60,987 bases of DNA from Bradyrhizobium viridifuturi (lineage in GTDB: Bacteria > Pseudomonadota > Alphaproteobacteria > Rhizobiales > Xanthobacteraceae): positions 1 to 60,987 of the forward strand of contig NZ_LGTB01000052.1 of the NCBI RefSeq assembly GCF_001238275.1. The letters run 5' to 3'. The notes beneath the pieces were generated by a model, which worked only from the letters and a program-made list of their open reading frames with translations, was not told where the DNA came from and searched no databases. The translations under genes were made by a program, and so were the position numbers. Below, in pieces: positions 25,697 through 34,883 of this stretch (its first letter is position 1; each line of letters starts with the position of its first letter).

Positions 25697-27106
25697 ATGA
25701 GCGATACGCAGGCCCACTTCGCAGTCCTCAGGCAGACGACCGATCCGGCCGTCGTCGATGCCATGCAGCAGCTGATCTCCGATGGCCATGATCGCGAGCT
25801 CAATCGCATCAACGTTCTGGATTTCGCGGGCCGTACCGGGCTCGACCAGGAGAAGGTGATCTCCGGCTTCCTGCATGCGTCGCGGCTCGGCCTGTTCGAC
25901 ATGAGCTGGAACGTGCTGTGTCCGGGCTGTGGCGGCGTGCTCGATGCTCACACCACGCTGAAGTCGCTGCGCCATGACGATTACAATTGCGCGCTGTGCG
26001 CGGCCGGCTACGAGGCCTCGGTCGACGAGTTGGTCGAGGTTGCCTTCACCGTCAGCCCGCGCGTCCGGCACATTGCCGCGCACGATCCCAATACGCTGCC
26101 GATCTGGGAATATTTCCGGCAGATCTTCTGGAGTTCCGGGATCGAGTTCGACGAGAGCTCGGTGTCGACCCTGATCAATGAGGTGACGCTGGAGGGGCTC
26201 GAGCTGCCGCCCGGCGAAAAGGCGATCCTGTCGCTCAACCTGCCCAACCAGTTCGTCATCGTGTTCGAGCCGGTGACGCATTCGGCGCACTTCTTTGCCG
26301 TCGAGGGCGAGCCGACCACCGATCGTCAGCAATTCTCGATCGCGTTCAACAAGTCGCATGCGCCGACCGGCACTTCGACAATGCGGCCGGGGCCGCTGCG
26401 GCTCACGCTGGAGAATCATGCCGACGTTCGCGTGCTGCCGTCGGTGTGGATCGCCGGCGATCCGCTGCACAAATTGCTCGGCAAGCGCAAGCCGATCCTC
26501 ACCGCGAAGCGGATGCTGTCGAACCAGACTTTCCGCGACGTGTTCAAGGCCGACAACCTCACCGTCGACCAGCGGCTGAAGATCACCGCGCTGACTTTCC
26601 TGTTCACCGATCTCAAGGGCTCGACCGCGCTCTATGAGCGGGTCGGCGATCTCGCCGCGTTCGATCTGGTGCGCGCGCATTTCCACGCACTGCTCGACAT
26701 CATCGCCTCCGAGCGCGGCGCCGTCGTGAAGACGATCGGCGATGCCGTGATGGCGACCTTCATCCGGCCCGAGCACGCATTGTCGGCGGGCCTGCGCATG
26801 CGGGCGGCGATGAAGCAGCTCAACACCGAGCGCGGCAAGGAGGATCTCGTCGTCAAGATCGGCATCCATGAGGGGCCGTGCCTCGCGGTGACGCTGAACG
26901 AGCGGCAGGATTATTTCGGCCAGACCGTGAATATCGCAGCCAGGGTGCAGAGCCTGTCGACGTCGCAGGAGATCCATCTGACCCAACCGGTGATGGAATC
27001 GGCTGAAGTGGCCGGCATCCTCGATCGCGCGGCGATCAAGCCGATCCAGAAGGAAGCGGCGCTGCGCGGCATTGCCGACAAGCTCGTGGTGTATGAAATA
27101 CCGTAG
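25697..27106 (+). CDS. Class III adenylate/guanylate cyclase with N-terminal zinc-ribbon/DUF5939-like region
   Basis: A 469-residue protein. Residues about 75-105 carry two Cys pairs, CPGCGG and CALCAAGY, suggesting a zinc ribbon. A DUF5939-like region follows to about 285. The catalytic domain (about 290-469) has FLFTDLKGSTALYERVGD with the first metal Asp, KTIGDAVMATF with the second, and YFGQTVNIAARVQ with the transition-state Asn/Arg region. It should make cAMP, with specificity uncertain without modelling. It has no membrane segment. A TerB-family gene follows. Confidence 0.88.
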   Translation: MSDTQAHFAVLRQTTDPAVVDAMQQLISDGHDRELNRINVLDFAGRTGLDQEKVISGFLHASRLGLFDMSWNVLCPGCGGVLDAHTTLKSLRHDDYNCALCAAGYEASVDELVEVAFTVSPRVRHIAAHDPNTLPIWEYFRQIFWSSGIEFDESSVSTLINEVTLEGLELPPGEKAILSLNLPNQFVIVFEPVTHSAHFFAVEGEPTTDRQQFSIAFNKSHAPTGTSTMRPGPLRLTLENHADVRVLPSVWIAGDPLHKLLGKRKPILTAKRMLSNQTFRDVFKADNLTVDQRLKITALTFLFTDLKGSTALYERVGDLAAFDLVRAHFHALLDIIASERGAVVKTIGDAVMATFIRPEHALSAGLRMRAAMKQLNTERGKEDLVVKIGIHEGPCLAVTLNERQDYFGQTVNIAARVQSLSTSQEIHLTQPVMESAEVAGILDRAAIKPIQKEAALRGIADKLVVYEIP

Positions 27107-27116
27107 TCATATTGCA

Positions 27117-27145
27117 GAAATGTAATGCTTGCCGAAACGTAATGC
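27117..27145. promoter_or_regulatory. Direct repeat GAAAYGTAATGC upstream of the TerB gene
   Basis: Two 12-base copies (27117-27128 and 27134-27145) with a 17-base period, about 80 bases before the TerB start codon. A possible operator; no more can be said. Confidence 0.35.
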
Positions 27146-27224
27146 CGCAGCGGGAACCCGCGCGGATTGCGCCGGTTCTGTTTCCACGCCATATACACTT
27201 CAGCTTCATTGCATAGAGAAAGCG

Positions 27225-27728
27225 ATGCTCGACGGACTCCGCCAATTCATTGCCGATATCGTCTCCCCCGATGCAAAGGCCGACCGCGCTTTCGATGATA
27301 GCGACTATCGCCTGGCGGCGACCGCGCTCTTGGTGCATGTGGTCTCGCTGGACGGCGAGCCGACGCCTGCCGAGACGCGCAAGCTGCACAGCCTGATCGA
27401 GAGCCGTTTCCAGCTTGATCCCGGCACCGCCGACAAGCTGATCGCTTCTGCGATGCGCGTCGAAGGCGAGGCCGTGGACCTCTATCACTTCACCAGTGTG
27501 ATCATGCGCTCGGTGAATGAGGAGGGGCGGCTGCGCATCGTCGAGATGATGTGGGAGCTGGTCTATGCCGACGGTCAGGTCAGCGAGTTCGAGGACAATG
27601 TGGTCTGGCGCGCGGCCGATCTGCTCGGCATTTCCTCGCGCGACCGCATCGACCTCAAGCACCGGGTCGCCGAGAAGCAGGCGGAGTTGCCGAAGGGCCC
27701 CTGGGGCACGGCAGACGCGGCAATCTGA
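27225..27728 (+). CDS. TerB-family protein
   Basis: A 167-residue helical protein matching the TerB domain: LAATALLVHVVSLDGEPTPA near residue 30, and MMWELVYADGQVSEFEDNVV near residue 110. The acidic helix-turn DGxxxxxE patterns are typical of the metal-binding TerB fold. Family members are often annotated as tellurite resistance, but in alphaproteobacteria this stand-alone form is a housekeeping-type protein of unknown role. The following 227 bases to the SDR gene show nothing clear. Confidence 0.85.
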   Translation: MLDGLRQFIADIVSPDAKADRAFDDSDYRLAATALLVHVVSLDGEPTPAETRKLHSLIESRFQLDPGTADKLIASAMRVEGEAVDLYHFTSVIMRSVNEEGRLRIVEMMWELVYADGQVSEFEDNVVWRAADLLGISSRDRIDLKHRVAEKQAELPKGPWGTADAAI

Positions 27729-27955
27729 CACGGTCGGCTGCGCAAGCGGAGCACCGTCGCCGGCATCACGGATGACGAAACTTTAATGTCTGCCTCGATT
27801 GGGTGCGATCCGACTGAAAATCGGTCGTTTCGTCCCGAAACCGGCGCCCCGGCGGCTATCCACAAGCCCATACACGGCTTGCATCCCACCGCATGCCTAT
27901 GCTCTCGTCGCCCCGTTGGGGACCCTCACTAGAATTTGCAATAAGAGTTTGAAAC

Positions 27956-28734
27956 GTGACTGAGCGTGTGACGCTGATAACCGGGGCATCGGCGGGCATA
28001 GGCACCGAACTGGCGCGCGTGTTTGCATCGAATGGTCACCGCGTGGCGCTGGTGGCGCGGCGCGCTGATCGCCTGACGGCACTCGCCGATGAGCTCGGAG
28101 CCAAGGGCGGCGCGGCCCCGATCGTGATCTCCTGCGATCTGCAGCAGACCGATGCGGGTGAGCGGATCGCGCAAGCCCTGACCGAGGCCGGGGTCGAGGT
28201 CGAATATCTCGTCAACAATGCCGCTTCGGCCTGTTCGGCCTTGCCGTCGAGCGCGACCGTGCCGAGCAGCTCAACATCATCAACCTCAACATCCGCGCGC
28301 TGACCGATCTGACGCTGCGTTTTGCCGATCAGCTGATCCGCAACCGCGGCGGCATCCTCAATCTCGGTTCGATCGCCGGCTTCCTGCCGGGCCCCGGCAT
28401 GGCGGTGTACTACGCCAGCAAGGCCTATGTGCTCTCGTTCTCCGAGGCATTGCGCTGTGAGCTGGCGCCGAAGGGCGTGCGCGTCACCGTGGTTTGCCCG
28501 GGTCCCGTGCCCTCCGAGTTTCAGGACCGCGCCGGCTTCGCGCCCGGGTTCGATTCCGCGATCCTCAACGTCGCGCCCGCCGAAGTCGCCCGCCAGGCTT
28601 ATCGCGGCCTGATGGCCAACAAGCGCGCCGTGCTGCCTGGCGCCTTCATCAAGGTCGTGCCGTTCCTGCTCCGGCTGTTCCCGCGCTCCTTCATCCTGAC
28701 GGCGGTCGGCGGCTTCCAGCTCCGCAAGCGTTAG
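27956..28734 (+). pseudogene. Short-chain dehydrogenase/reductase (single-base frameshift)
   Basis: About 259 residues when repaired, from a GTG start. The cofactor motif TGASAGIG is at about residues 8-15. The first frame is lost just after YLVNNA. In the next frame the protein continues FGLFGLAVERDRAEQLN, then GILNLGSIAGF and the catalytic YYASKAYVLSFSEAL, ending QLRKR. One missing G near 28223 (GCCGCTTC for GCCGGCTTC) explains the break. All catalytic residues are intact, so I read it as a functional gene with a sequence error. Confidence 0.87.
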
Positions 28735-28897
28735 CCTTCCTGAAACGTCCCCTCGGTCGTCGTTAAGGCTGTTTCTGGCCCGCGATTTGCTTCGCCACGT
28801 CTGTGCGCAAACTCACACGATGTTAACGACCACTTAGCTATGATCGCACCTTACGTGCCGAATCCTTAAGCAGAGGCCAAACCTTCAAGCAGAGGCA

Positions 28898-29712
28898 ATG
28901 TCGTTCCGGTCTGACCAAACCCGCGTCGTGGTGCCCTTCGCAAGCCGAAGGCCGGCCGCGGTCACGCCGGTGGATCAGGTTTCGGATCAAGCCTCGCGGC
29001 GGCCGGTGCTGATCGTGCTGCATCAGGAGACCTCGACTCCCGGCCGGATCGGCAACGCCCTGCGTGCGCTGGGTTACCCCCTCGACATCCGCCGTCCGCG
29101 CTTTGGCGACGCGCTGCCCGACACGCTCGAGGCGCATGCGGGCGCGGTGATCTGCGGCGGCCCGATGAGCGCCAACGATGCCGACGACTACGTCCGGCGC
29201 GAGATCGACTGGATTTCAGTTCCCTTGCGTGAGCAGCGCCCGTTCTCGGCATCTGCCTCGGTGCGCAAATGCTGGCGCGGCAACTCGGCGCGCGCGTCGC
29301 GCCGCATCCGCAGGGCCGTGTCGAGGTCGGCTACTACCCGGTCAGGCCGACGCAGGCGGGTCTCGCGCTCTGTCCGGATTGGCCGGCGCGCGTCTATCAC
29401 TGGCATGGCGAGGGATTCCAACTGCCCGACGGCGCGGACCTGCTTGCTGCGGGCGATGATTTCCCGGTGCAGGCGTTCCAGTTCGGCAATGCCTTCGGCC
29501 TGCAATTCCATCCCGACGTGACCTACGCGATGATGCATCGCTGGACCACGCGCGGTTGCGCGCGGATGGAGCAGCCAGGCGCGCAATCGGTCCATCAGCA
29601 CTTCGCCGGGCGCGCCGTGCACGATGCCGCCGAGCGCGCGTGGCTGAAGCATTTCATTGACGGCTGGATTGCGCGCGTACCGCGGCCGCTGCTGTTGCAG
29701 GCGGCGGAATAG
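28898..29712 (+). pseudogene. Class I glutamine amidotransferase-like protein (single-base frameshift)
   Basis: About 271 residues when repaired. The first frame contains VLIVLHQETSTPGRIGNALR and GAVICGGPMSANDADDYVRR. After one missing C near 29245 the protein continues LGICLGAQMLARQLGA, which holds the nucleophile Cys, then the His region AFGLQFHPDVT. This is the GATase1 order seen in GMP-synthase-like stand-alone amidotransferases (COG0518-like). Because the lesion sits exactly at the catalytic GICLG motif, the gene would be dead if the sequence is right. The downstream part is fully conserved, which argues for an error. Confidence 0.86.
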
Positions 29713-29828
29713 CCGCCGCGCGGAATTTCGCGCCGCCTTTTCATTCTGATGGATGTGCTACTGTCGCCTGCCGCGCGCCGGCCGTATCGCCGCGCGTATC
29801 AATAACAACAAGGCCCAGGGAGAACGCC

Positions 29829-30638
29829 GTGAGCTACCAGCACATCCTGTATGAGGTCAGCGACCGGATCGCGACCATCACGCTCAATCGCCCCGACCGC
29901 ATGAATGCGTGGACCGCGATCATGGAGCGCGACGTGCGCCATGCGATGGAGGCCGCATCCAACGACGACAATGTGCGCGTCATCATCCTGACCGGCGCGG
30001 GCCGCGGCTTCTGCGCCGGCGCCGACATGGAAGCGCTGCAGGGGATCGATCCCAACGAGGTCAGGCGCGGCGAGAGCATTCCGTTCGACATGAACCGCCG
30101 CGCCGACTGGCAGACGCGCTACGCCTATTATCCCGCCATCAAGAAGCCGGTGATTGCGATGCTCAACGGTGCCACCGCCGGCATCGGCCTGGTTCACGCG
30201 CTCTATTGCGACCTGCGCTTCGCCGCTGACAGCGCGGTGTTCACGACAGCCTTCGCGCGGCGCGGCCTGATCGCCGAGCACGGCATCAGCTGGATGCTGC
30301 CGCGCATCGTCGGCCATGCCAACGCGCTGGATCTCTTGATGTCGGCGCGTCGCGTGTCGGCCGCGGAGGCGCTGCGCATCGGGCTCGTCAACCGGCTCTC
30401 TTCGCCGGAGCAGCTGCGCGAGGAAACTTACGCCTATGCCCGGGACCTCGCCGATTTCGTCTCGCCGAGCGCGATCGCGGTGATCAAGCGCCAAGTCTAC
30501 GACGTGCCGTTCCAGACCCTCGCGGAAGCCACCATCGACGCCAATCGCGAAATGCAGATCGCGCTCAAGGGCAACGATTTCCGGGAAGGCGTCGCGAGCT
30601 TTGTCGAGAAGCGGCCGCCAAGGTTTACGGGGACGTGA
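29829..30638 (+). CDS. Enoyl-CoA hydratase/isomerase family protein
   Basis: A 269-residue crotonase-fold enzyme from a GTG start after an AGGGAG site. Oxyanion-hole segments are GAGRGFCAGADMEAL (about residues 57-71) and MLNGATAGIGLVHAL (about 113-127). The region around FARRGLIAEHGISWMLPRIV keeps a Glu at the position expected for hydratase acid-base chemistry. It should act on an acyl-CoA in beta-oxidation or a related route. No other beta-oxidation gene is adjacent. Confidence 0.9.
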   Translation: MSYQHILYEVSDRIATITLNRPDRMNAWTAIMERDVRHAMEAASNDDNVRVIILTGAGRGFCAGADMEALQGIDPNEVRRGESIPFDMNRRADWQTRYAYYPAIKKPVIAMLNGATAGIGLVHALYCDLRFAADSAVFTTAFARRGLIAEHGISWMLPRIVGHANALDLLMSARRVSAAEALRIGLVNRLSSPEQLREETYAYARDLADFVSPSAIAVIKRQVYDVPFQTLAEATIDANREMQIALKGNDFREGVASFVEKRPPRFTGT

Positions 30639-30669
30639 GGGGGGATAGTGGGGGGGGCGATTTTGCCGA

Positions 30670-30757
30670 TCAGCCCGGCTTCGCCCTTCGGGCTACGTCG
30701 CGGCAGCCTTCGCTACGAGACGGCTTGCCGAGCCGAAGCTCGCGAAGCGAGCGAAGG
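30670..30757. repeat. Imperfect inverted repeat beside tRNA-Ala
   Basis: A stretch with arms GCAGCCTTCGCTACG and GCGAAGCGAGCGAAGGCTGG, ending directly at the 3' side of tRNA-Ala. It looks like a dispersed bradyrhizobial repeat. It could also serve as the tRNA's terminator. Confidence 0.55.
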
Positions 30758-30758
30758 C

Positions 30759-30834
<76 letters not shown>

Positions 30835-30984
30835 ATTGCGGCCGGGTGTTGCTGAGTGTCCCGGCCGTCAGTCGGGCGCCATTTACAGTCCCGCCCAAGG
30901 CCAAGTCAAGAACGCTGAAACAGCGGTTTTCGGCCTTTCCCGCCCGGAACTTCCCTTGTTTGCGGGGGGACGAACCGATATTTA

Positions 30985-31060
30985 GAGCATGATCCGGACC
31001 CGGCGGGCCGCGTTAGCGAGAAGTACGTAGCGGTTTTCCGAGAAGATCCTGCTCAAACAA
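30985..31060. repeat. GCATGATCC-type palindromic repeat, copy 3
   Basis: Begins AGAGCATGATCCGGACC and ends GGTTTTCCGAGAAGATCCTGCTC. It is a more diverged relative of the elements at 7189-7238 and 8172-8203. It lies in the 298-base gap between tRNA-Ala and the YggT gene, which otherwise shows nothing clear. Confidence 0.6.
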
Positions 31061-31132
31061 GAAGCGCGCTGGCGGTTCAAGTCCGGTTTCGTTGCGCTTT
31101 ACCTGGTCGTCCTACCCGCGAGCCCCCATCAT

Positions 31133-31423
31133 ATGCGCGCTGTTCTCGACATCGTCATCATCGTCCTCGACCTCTATGTCTGGCTTCTGATCGCCTCCGC
31201 CATCCTGTCCTGGCTGGTCGCCTTCAACGTGGTCAACACGCGCAATCAATTCGTCTCGGCGGTGGCCGAGTTCCTGTACCGGATCACCGAGCCGGTGCTG
31301 CGGCCGATTCGCAATGTGATGCCGAATCTGGGCGGTCTCGATATCTCGCCGATCATCGTGATCCTGATCATCATGTTCATCCAGCGGGTGATCGCCTATT
31401 ACATCTATCCCAACGTGATCTGA
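31133..31423 (+). CDS. YggT family membrane protein
   Basis: A 96-residue protein with two hydrophobic helices flanking the family signature: WLLIASAILSWLVAFNVVNT, then LYRITEPVLRPIRNVMPNLG, then DISPIIVILIIMFIQRVI. The YggT family is linked to cell division or envelope ion homeostasis in various bacteria; here its role is unknown. It heads a cluster with DUF167 and folD. Confidence 0.92.
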   Translation: MRAVLDIVIIVLDLYVWLLIASAILSWLVAFNVVNTRNQFVSAVAEFLYRITEPVLRPIRNVMPNLGGLDISPIIVILIIMFIQRVIAYYIYPNVI

Positions 31424-31457
31424 TCCCTGGCGATGGACCGCTGCTGATGGATTGCTG

Positions 31458-31793
31458 ATGGATCCTTGGCGCTATTCCACCGAGGGCATCAGCATCGCGT
31501 TGCGCGTGACGCCGCGCGGCGGCCGCGACGACATCGACGGGATCGAGACGCTGGCCAACGGCCGTTCGGTGGTGAAGGTGCGGGTTCGCGCCATCGCCGA
31601 GGGCGGTGAGGCCAACCGGGCGGTGACGGAGTTATTGGCGAAGGCGCTCGGCGTACCCAAGGCCAGGGTGAAGCTGCTGTCGGGGGCCACTTCGCGGCTG
31701 AAGCAGGTGGCGGTCGATGGCGATCCGAGGCAGCTTGGCGACACCTTGAAGAAATTGACTGCGACCGGGCCGAATCAAGACACGAAGGACTGA
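31458..31793 (+). CDS. DUF167 / YggU family protein
   Basis: 111 residues from the ATG at 31458. Family features are LRVTPRGGRDDIDGI near residue 15, EGGEANRAVTELLAKALGVP near residue 50, and VKLLSGATSRLKQVAVDG near residue 75. This small alpha/beta protein commonly follows yggT. Function unknown. folD starts two bases after its stop codon, so translation is probably coupled. Confidence 0.9.
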   Translation: MDPWRYSTEGISIALRVTPRGGRDDIDGIETLANGRSVVKVRVRAIAEGGEANRAVTELLAKALGVPKARVKLLSGATSRLKQVAVDGDPRQLGDTLKKLTATGPNQDTKD

Positions 31794-31794
31794 C

Positions 31795-32679
31795 ATGACT
31801 GCCCGCATCATCGACGGAAAAGCCATCGCCGCAGAGCTCCGCGCCCGCGTCGCCGACGAGGTCGCCCGGGTCAAGCGCGACCATGCGCTCACGCCGGGGC
31901 TCGCCGTCGTGCTGGTCGGCCACGATCCCGCGAGCGAGGTCTATGTCCGCAGCAAGCACACTCAGACCCAGGCCGCCGGCATGGCTTCGTTCGAGCACAA
32001 GTTGCCGGAGGATGTGTCGCAGGCCGATCTGCTGGCGCTGATCGCGCGGCTCAACCGCGACCCCATGGTGCACGGCATCCTGGTGCAGCTGCCGCTGCCG
32101 AAATCGCTGCACACCGAGACCATCATCAATGCGATCGATCCGGCCAAGGACGTCGACGGCCTGCATCCGAACAATGCCGGCCGGCTCGCCGGCGGCCTTG
32201 CCGCGCTGTCGCCCTGCACGCCGCTCGGCTGCATCATCCTGACCAAGAGCGTGCATGCCTCGCTCGAGGGCATGAACGCGATCGTGATCGGCCGCTCCAA
32301 TCTGGTCGGCCGCCCGCTGGTGCAGTTGCTGCTGAACGAGAACGCGACGGTGACGATCGCGCATTCGCGTTCGCGCGATCTGCCCAAGCTCTGCGCCCAG
32401 GCCGATCTGGTCTATGCCGCGGTCGGCAGGCCCGAGATGGTGCGCGGCGACTGGATCAAGCCGGGCGCGACCGTGATCGATGTCGGCATCAACCGCATTC
32501 CGGTGCCCGGCGGCAAGCCGAAGCTGGTCGGCGACGTCGCATTCCAGGAAGCGCTCGGCGTCGCCGGCGCGATCACGCCGGTGCCCGGTGGCGTCGGACA
32601 GATGACGGTGGCATGCCTTCTGGTCAACACGCTGCGCGCCGCCTGCGCGATCGCGGGCCTGCCGGCGCCGGCGGTGTAA
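31795..32679 (+). CDS. folD: Bifunctional methylene-THF dehydrogenase / methenyl-THF cyclohydrolase
   Basis: A 294-residue FolD, interconverting 5,10-methylene-, methenyl- and 10-formyl-tetrahydrofolate in the cytosol. Signatures present are YVRSKHTQTQAAGM with the active-site Lys, GILVQLPLPKSL, KDVDGLHPNNAGRL, and the NADP-binding GRSNLVGRPLVQLLL. The C-terminal GAITPVPGGVGQMTVACLL is diagnostic. It is tightly linked to the DUF167 gene upstream. A dispersed repeat follows. Confidence 0.96.
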   Translation: MTARIIDGKAIAAELRARVADEVARVKRDHALTPGLAVVLVGHDPASEVYVRSKHTQTQAAGMASFEHKLPEDVSQADLLALIARLNRDPMVHGILVQLPLPKSLHTETIINAIDPAKDVDGLHPNNAGRLAGGLAALSPCTPLGCIILTKSVHASLEGMNAIVIGRSNLVGRPLVQLLLNENATVTIAHSRSRDLPKLCAQADLVYAAVGRPEMVRGDWIKPGATVIDVGINRIPVPGGKPKLVGDVAFQEALGVAGAITPVPGGVGQMTVACLLVNTLRAACAIAGLPAPAV

Positions 32680-32701
32680 GTTCGCGGGAGAATCTCGAAG
32701 T

Positions 32702-32820
32702 CGTCATTGCGAGCCAACGGTCGCGCGGACGCGCGCCCGATGACAGGCTCCGCGAAGCAATCCATCGCGCGGCGTTCGCGGACCATGGATTGCTTCGTCG
32801 CTACGCTCCTCGCAATGACG
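32702..32820. repeat. Interspersed palindromic repeat, family B, copy 1
   Basis: Starts CGTCATTGCGAGCC and ends CTCCTCGCAATGACG, with an inner GCGAAGCAATCCAT / ATGGATTGCTTCG pair. Other copies are at 36698-36784 and 55692-55778. This copy has an insertion of about 30 bases in its left arm. It lies between folD and ppa, which converge. Confidence 0.85.
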
Positions 32821-32845
32821 GAGGAGGCGGCAGGACCTTAGCCCG

Positions 32846-33376
32846 TCACTTCTTCTTCGCGCGTTCGATGCCTTCGAGGATCAGCTTGCGGGCTTCGTCG
32901 GCGTCGCCCCAGCGCAGCACCTTCACCCACTTGCCCTTTTCGAGATCCTTGTAGTGCTCGAAGAAGTGCTGGATCTGCTGCAGCGTGATGTCGGGCAGGT
33001 CGCTGTAGTTCTGCACCTTGTCGTAGCGCTGGGTCAGCTTCGATGACGGCACCGCGATGATCTTCTCGTCGCCGCCGGCCTCGTCCTCCATCAGGAGGAC
33101 GCCGACCACGCGCACGCTCATCACGGCGCCCGGCACGATCGCGCGGGTGTTGACGATCAGCACGTCGCAGGGATCGCCGTCGCCCGACAGCGTGTGCGGG
33201 ATGAAGCCGTAATTGCCGGGATAGCGCATCGGCGTATAGAGGAAGCGGTCCACCACCAGCGTGCCGGCCTCCTTGTCCATCTCGTACTTGATGGGCTCGC
33301 CGCCGACGGCAACCTCGATGATGACGTTGACGTCGTGTGGCGGATTTTTTCCGATCGATATGGCGTCGATACGCAT
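32846..33376 (-). CDS. ppa: Inorganic pyrophosphatase
   Basis: A 176-residue family I pyrophosphatase, hydrolysing PPi to drive biosynthetic reactions. Visible are the substrate/metal site EVAVGGEPIKYEMDKEAGTL, FLYTPMRYPGNYGFIPHTL, and the signature DGDPCDVLIV with its three Asp residues. C-terminal KGKWVKVLRWGDADEARKLI is normal. Length fits the family. It converges with folD. Confidence 0.96.
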   Translation of the reverse strand: MRIDAISIGKNPPHDVNVIIEVAVGGEPIKYEMDKEAGTLVVDRFLYTPMRYPGNYGFIPHTLSGDGDPCDVLIVNTRAIVPGAVMSVRVVGVLLMEDEAGGDEKIIAVPSSKLTQRYDKVQNYSDLPDITLQQIQHFFEHYKDLEKGKWVKVLRWGDADEARKLILEGIERAKKK

Positions 33377-33541
33377 GGATTGCTCCGCGTGGCCTTTTGG
33401 AAGTTGAGAACGATGTGATTTTTTGGTTGGCGCCGCCAGGCCGCAAACGGCATCAGGCCCGGCCGTGGGGCCGGGCTGGCCGTCGCGCGCAGCGCTAGAG
33501 GCTGGTTTAGCCTTGCTGCAGCTGCGAGAGAAGCAGGATTT

Positions 33542-34051
33542 TCAGTTGGCCCAGGCGAAAGCGACCTTGTCGAGCGACTTCGGCCCGAACCGTTCCGAGG
33601 AGCGCGCCACCATCCGGCCGCCCAGCGCGCGATAAAACTCGGTCGCCGGCTCGTTGTCGGAGAGCGCCCAGATCACCATGCTCTTCAGGCCGCTCTGCAT
33701 CAGGTCGCGGCGGGCTGCGGCGAACAGGCGCCGGCCGAAGCCGAGGCCCTGGAATTCCGGCCGCAGATAGAGCTCGTAGATCTCGCCTTCGAAATGCAGA
33801 CTGCGGGCGCGGTTGCGGCCGTAATTGGCATAGCCCGCGATCCTGTCGCCGAACACCAGCACGCTGACGCGGCTGCCCTTGCGGATGGCGCTGTCCCACC
33901 ACTGCGGGCCACGGCGATTGATCAGCTTTTCGAGTTCGGCGCCGGGGATGATGCCCTGATACGCCGAGCGCCAGGCTTCGTCATGGGTAGACGCCACCGA
34001 GGCTGCGTCTGCAGCTTTGGCTGGCCGGACCTCGATTAGCGTTGTGCTCAT
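33542..34051 (-). CDS. GNAT family N-acetyltransferase
   Basis: 169 residues from the ATG at 34051 (MSTTLIEVRPAKAADAASVA). The acetyl-CoA motif is LYLRPEFQGLGFGRRLFAAA at about residues 97-116, with the R/Q-x-x-G-x-G/A pattern intact, and the GNAT C-terminal DNEPATEFYRALGG near 140. Substrate unknown. A CtrA-like box lies 46 bases upstream. Confidence 0.9.
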   Translation of the reverse strand: MSTTLIEVRPAKAADAASVASTHDEAWRSAYQGIIPGAELEKLINRRGPQWWDSAIRKGSRVSVLVFGDRIAGYANYGRNRARSLHFEGEIYELYLRPEFQGLGFGRRLFAAARRDLMQSGLKSMVIWALSDNEPATEFYRALGGRMVARSSERFGPKSLDKVAFAWAN

Positions 34052-34096
34052 ACAGCCAATCAAAGCAAGTCAGCGGGCCGCCTTCAAGGTCCATCG

Positions 34097-34111
34097 TTAA
34101 TTATCGGTTAA
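34097..34111. promoter_or_regulatory. CtrA-like box TTAA-N7-TTAA
   Basis: The sequence TTAATTATCGGTTAA fits the alphaproteobacterial CtrA full-site consensus exactly. It lies 46 bases upstream of the GNAT start codon. The next plus-strand gene begins about 300 bases away, so the GNAT gene is the likelier target. Occurrence by chance is possible. Confidence 0.45.
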
Positions 34112-34412
34112 CCTGTGGGTTTTTTGCATCAGTGTGATGAAAACTTGTTCCGAAAGAGGACACTTGCCGGGTTCAGACGACCGATCGCCGGTTCGGCCCT
34201 GTGCAAAGTGTGAATCGCGCACGCAATATGACAGTGCCGTCGCTTGGAAATGGCTCATCCGGGGCTGATTCGCCGCCAGGATTTGGCCTGCGATCCAAGC
34301 GCGATGTGGGTACTCCGGGTGCGCAGCCGCAGTGGATTTTTGCGCGCGCACGGCCTATGGCAGCGGCGGCATTTGTGCGTGCCGAAACCGGCCCGATCGC
34401 GAGCGGACTGTG
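34112..34412. other. Intergenic region before the DUF2269 gene
   Basis: About 300 bases between the divergent GNAT and DUF2269 genes. I see no RNA gene or repeat. An in-frame extension upstream of 34413 exists but lacks the look of coding sequence. Confidence 0.5.
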
Positions 34413-34880
34413 ATGACGCTCTATTTCCTGATCAAATATCTGCATGTGCTCGGCGCCATCGTGATCCTCGGCACCGGGAGCGGGATCGCCTTCTTCATGC
34501 TGGCGGCGCATCGCACGCAAAGTCCGTCCTTCATCGCGCGCACGGTGTCGACGGTCGTGGTCGCGGACATGATCTTCACCCTGAGCGCGGTGCTGCTGCA
34601 GCCGGTGAGCGGGGCGCTGCTGATGTTGCTGTCGGCAACCAGCATCACCGAGCGCTGGCTGTTGCTGTCGCTTGCGCTTTACGCGCTGGCCGGCGTGTTC
34701 TGGGTTCCCGTTGTTTTCATGCAGATGGAGATGCGCGACCTCGCACAGGCGGCGGCCGACAAGGGTCTGCCGCTACCGCCGCGCTACACTGCGCTGTTTC
34801 GCCGCTGGTTCCTGTTCGGGATTCCCGGCTTCGGCTCGGTGATGATCATCCTCTGGCTGATGATCGCAAAACCATTCTAA
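34413..34880 (+). CDS. DUF2269 family membrane protein
   Basis: 155 residues with four hydrophobic helices. It begins MTLYFLIKYLHVLGAIVILG, with KYLHVLGAIVxxG the family's N-terminal signature. The central part is ADMIFTLSAVLLQPVSGALL, and the end is a final helix at GSVMIILWLMIAKPF. The His in helix 1 is conserved in the family, whose role is unknown. The SDR/DoxX gene starts three bases after its stop codon, indicating an operon. Confidence 0.87.
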   Translation: MTLYFLIKYLHVLGAIVILGTGSGIAFFMLAAHRTQSPSFIARTVSTVVVADMIFTLSAVLLQPVSGALLMLLSATSITERWLLLSLALYALAGVFWVPVVFMQMEMRDLAQAAADKGLPLPPRYTALFRRWFLFGIPGFGSVMIILWLMIAKPF

Positions 34881-34883
34881 CGC

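Noticed and set aside
27225..27728. Tellurite resistance determinant
   Set aside because: Only a TerB-type domain is present, with none of terZACDEF nearby, so the resistance label is not supported.
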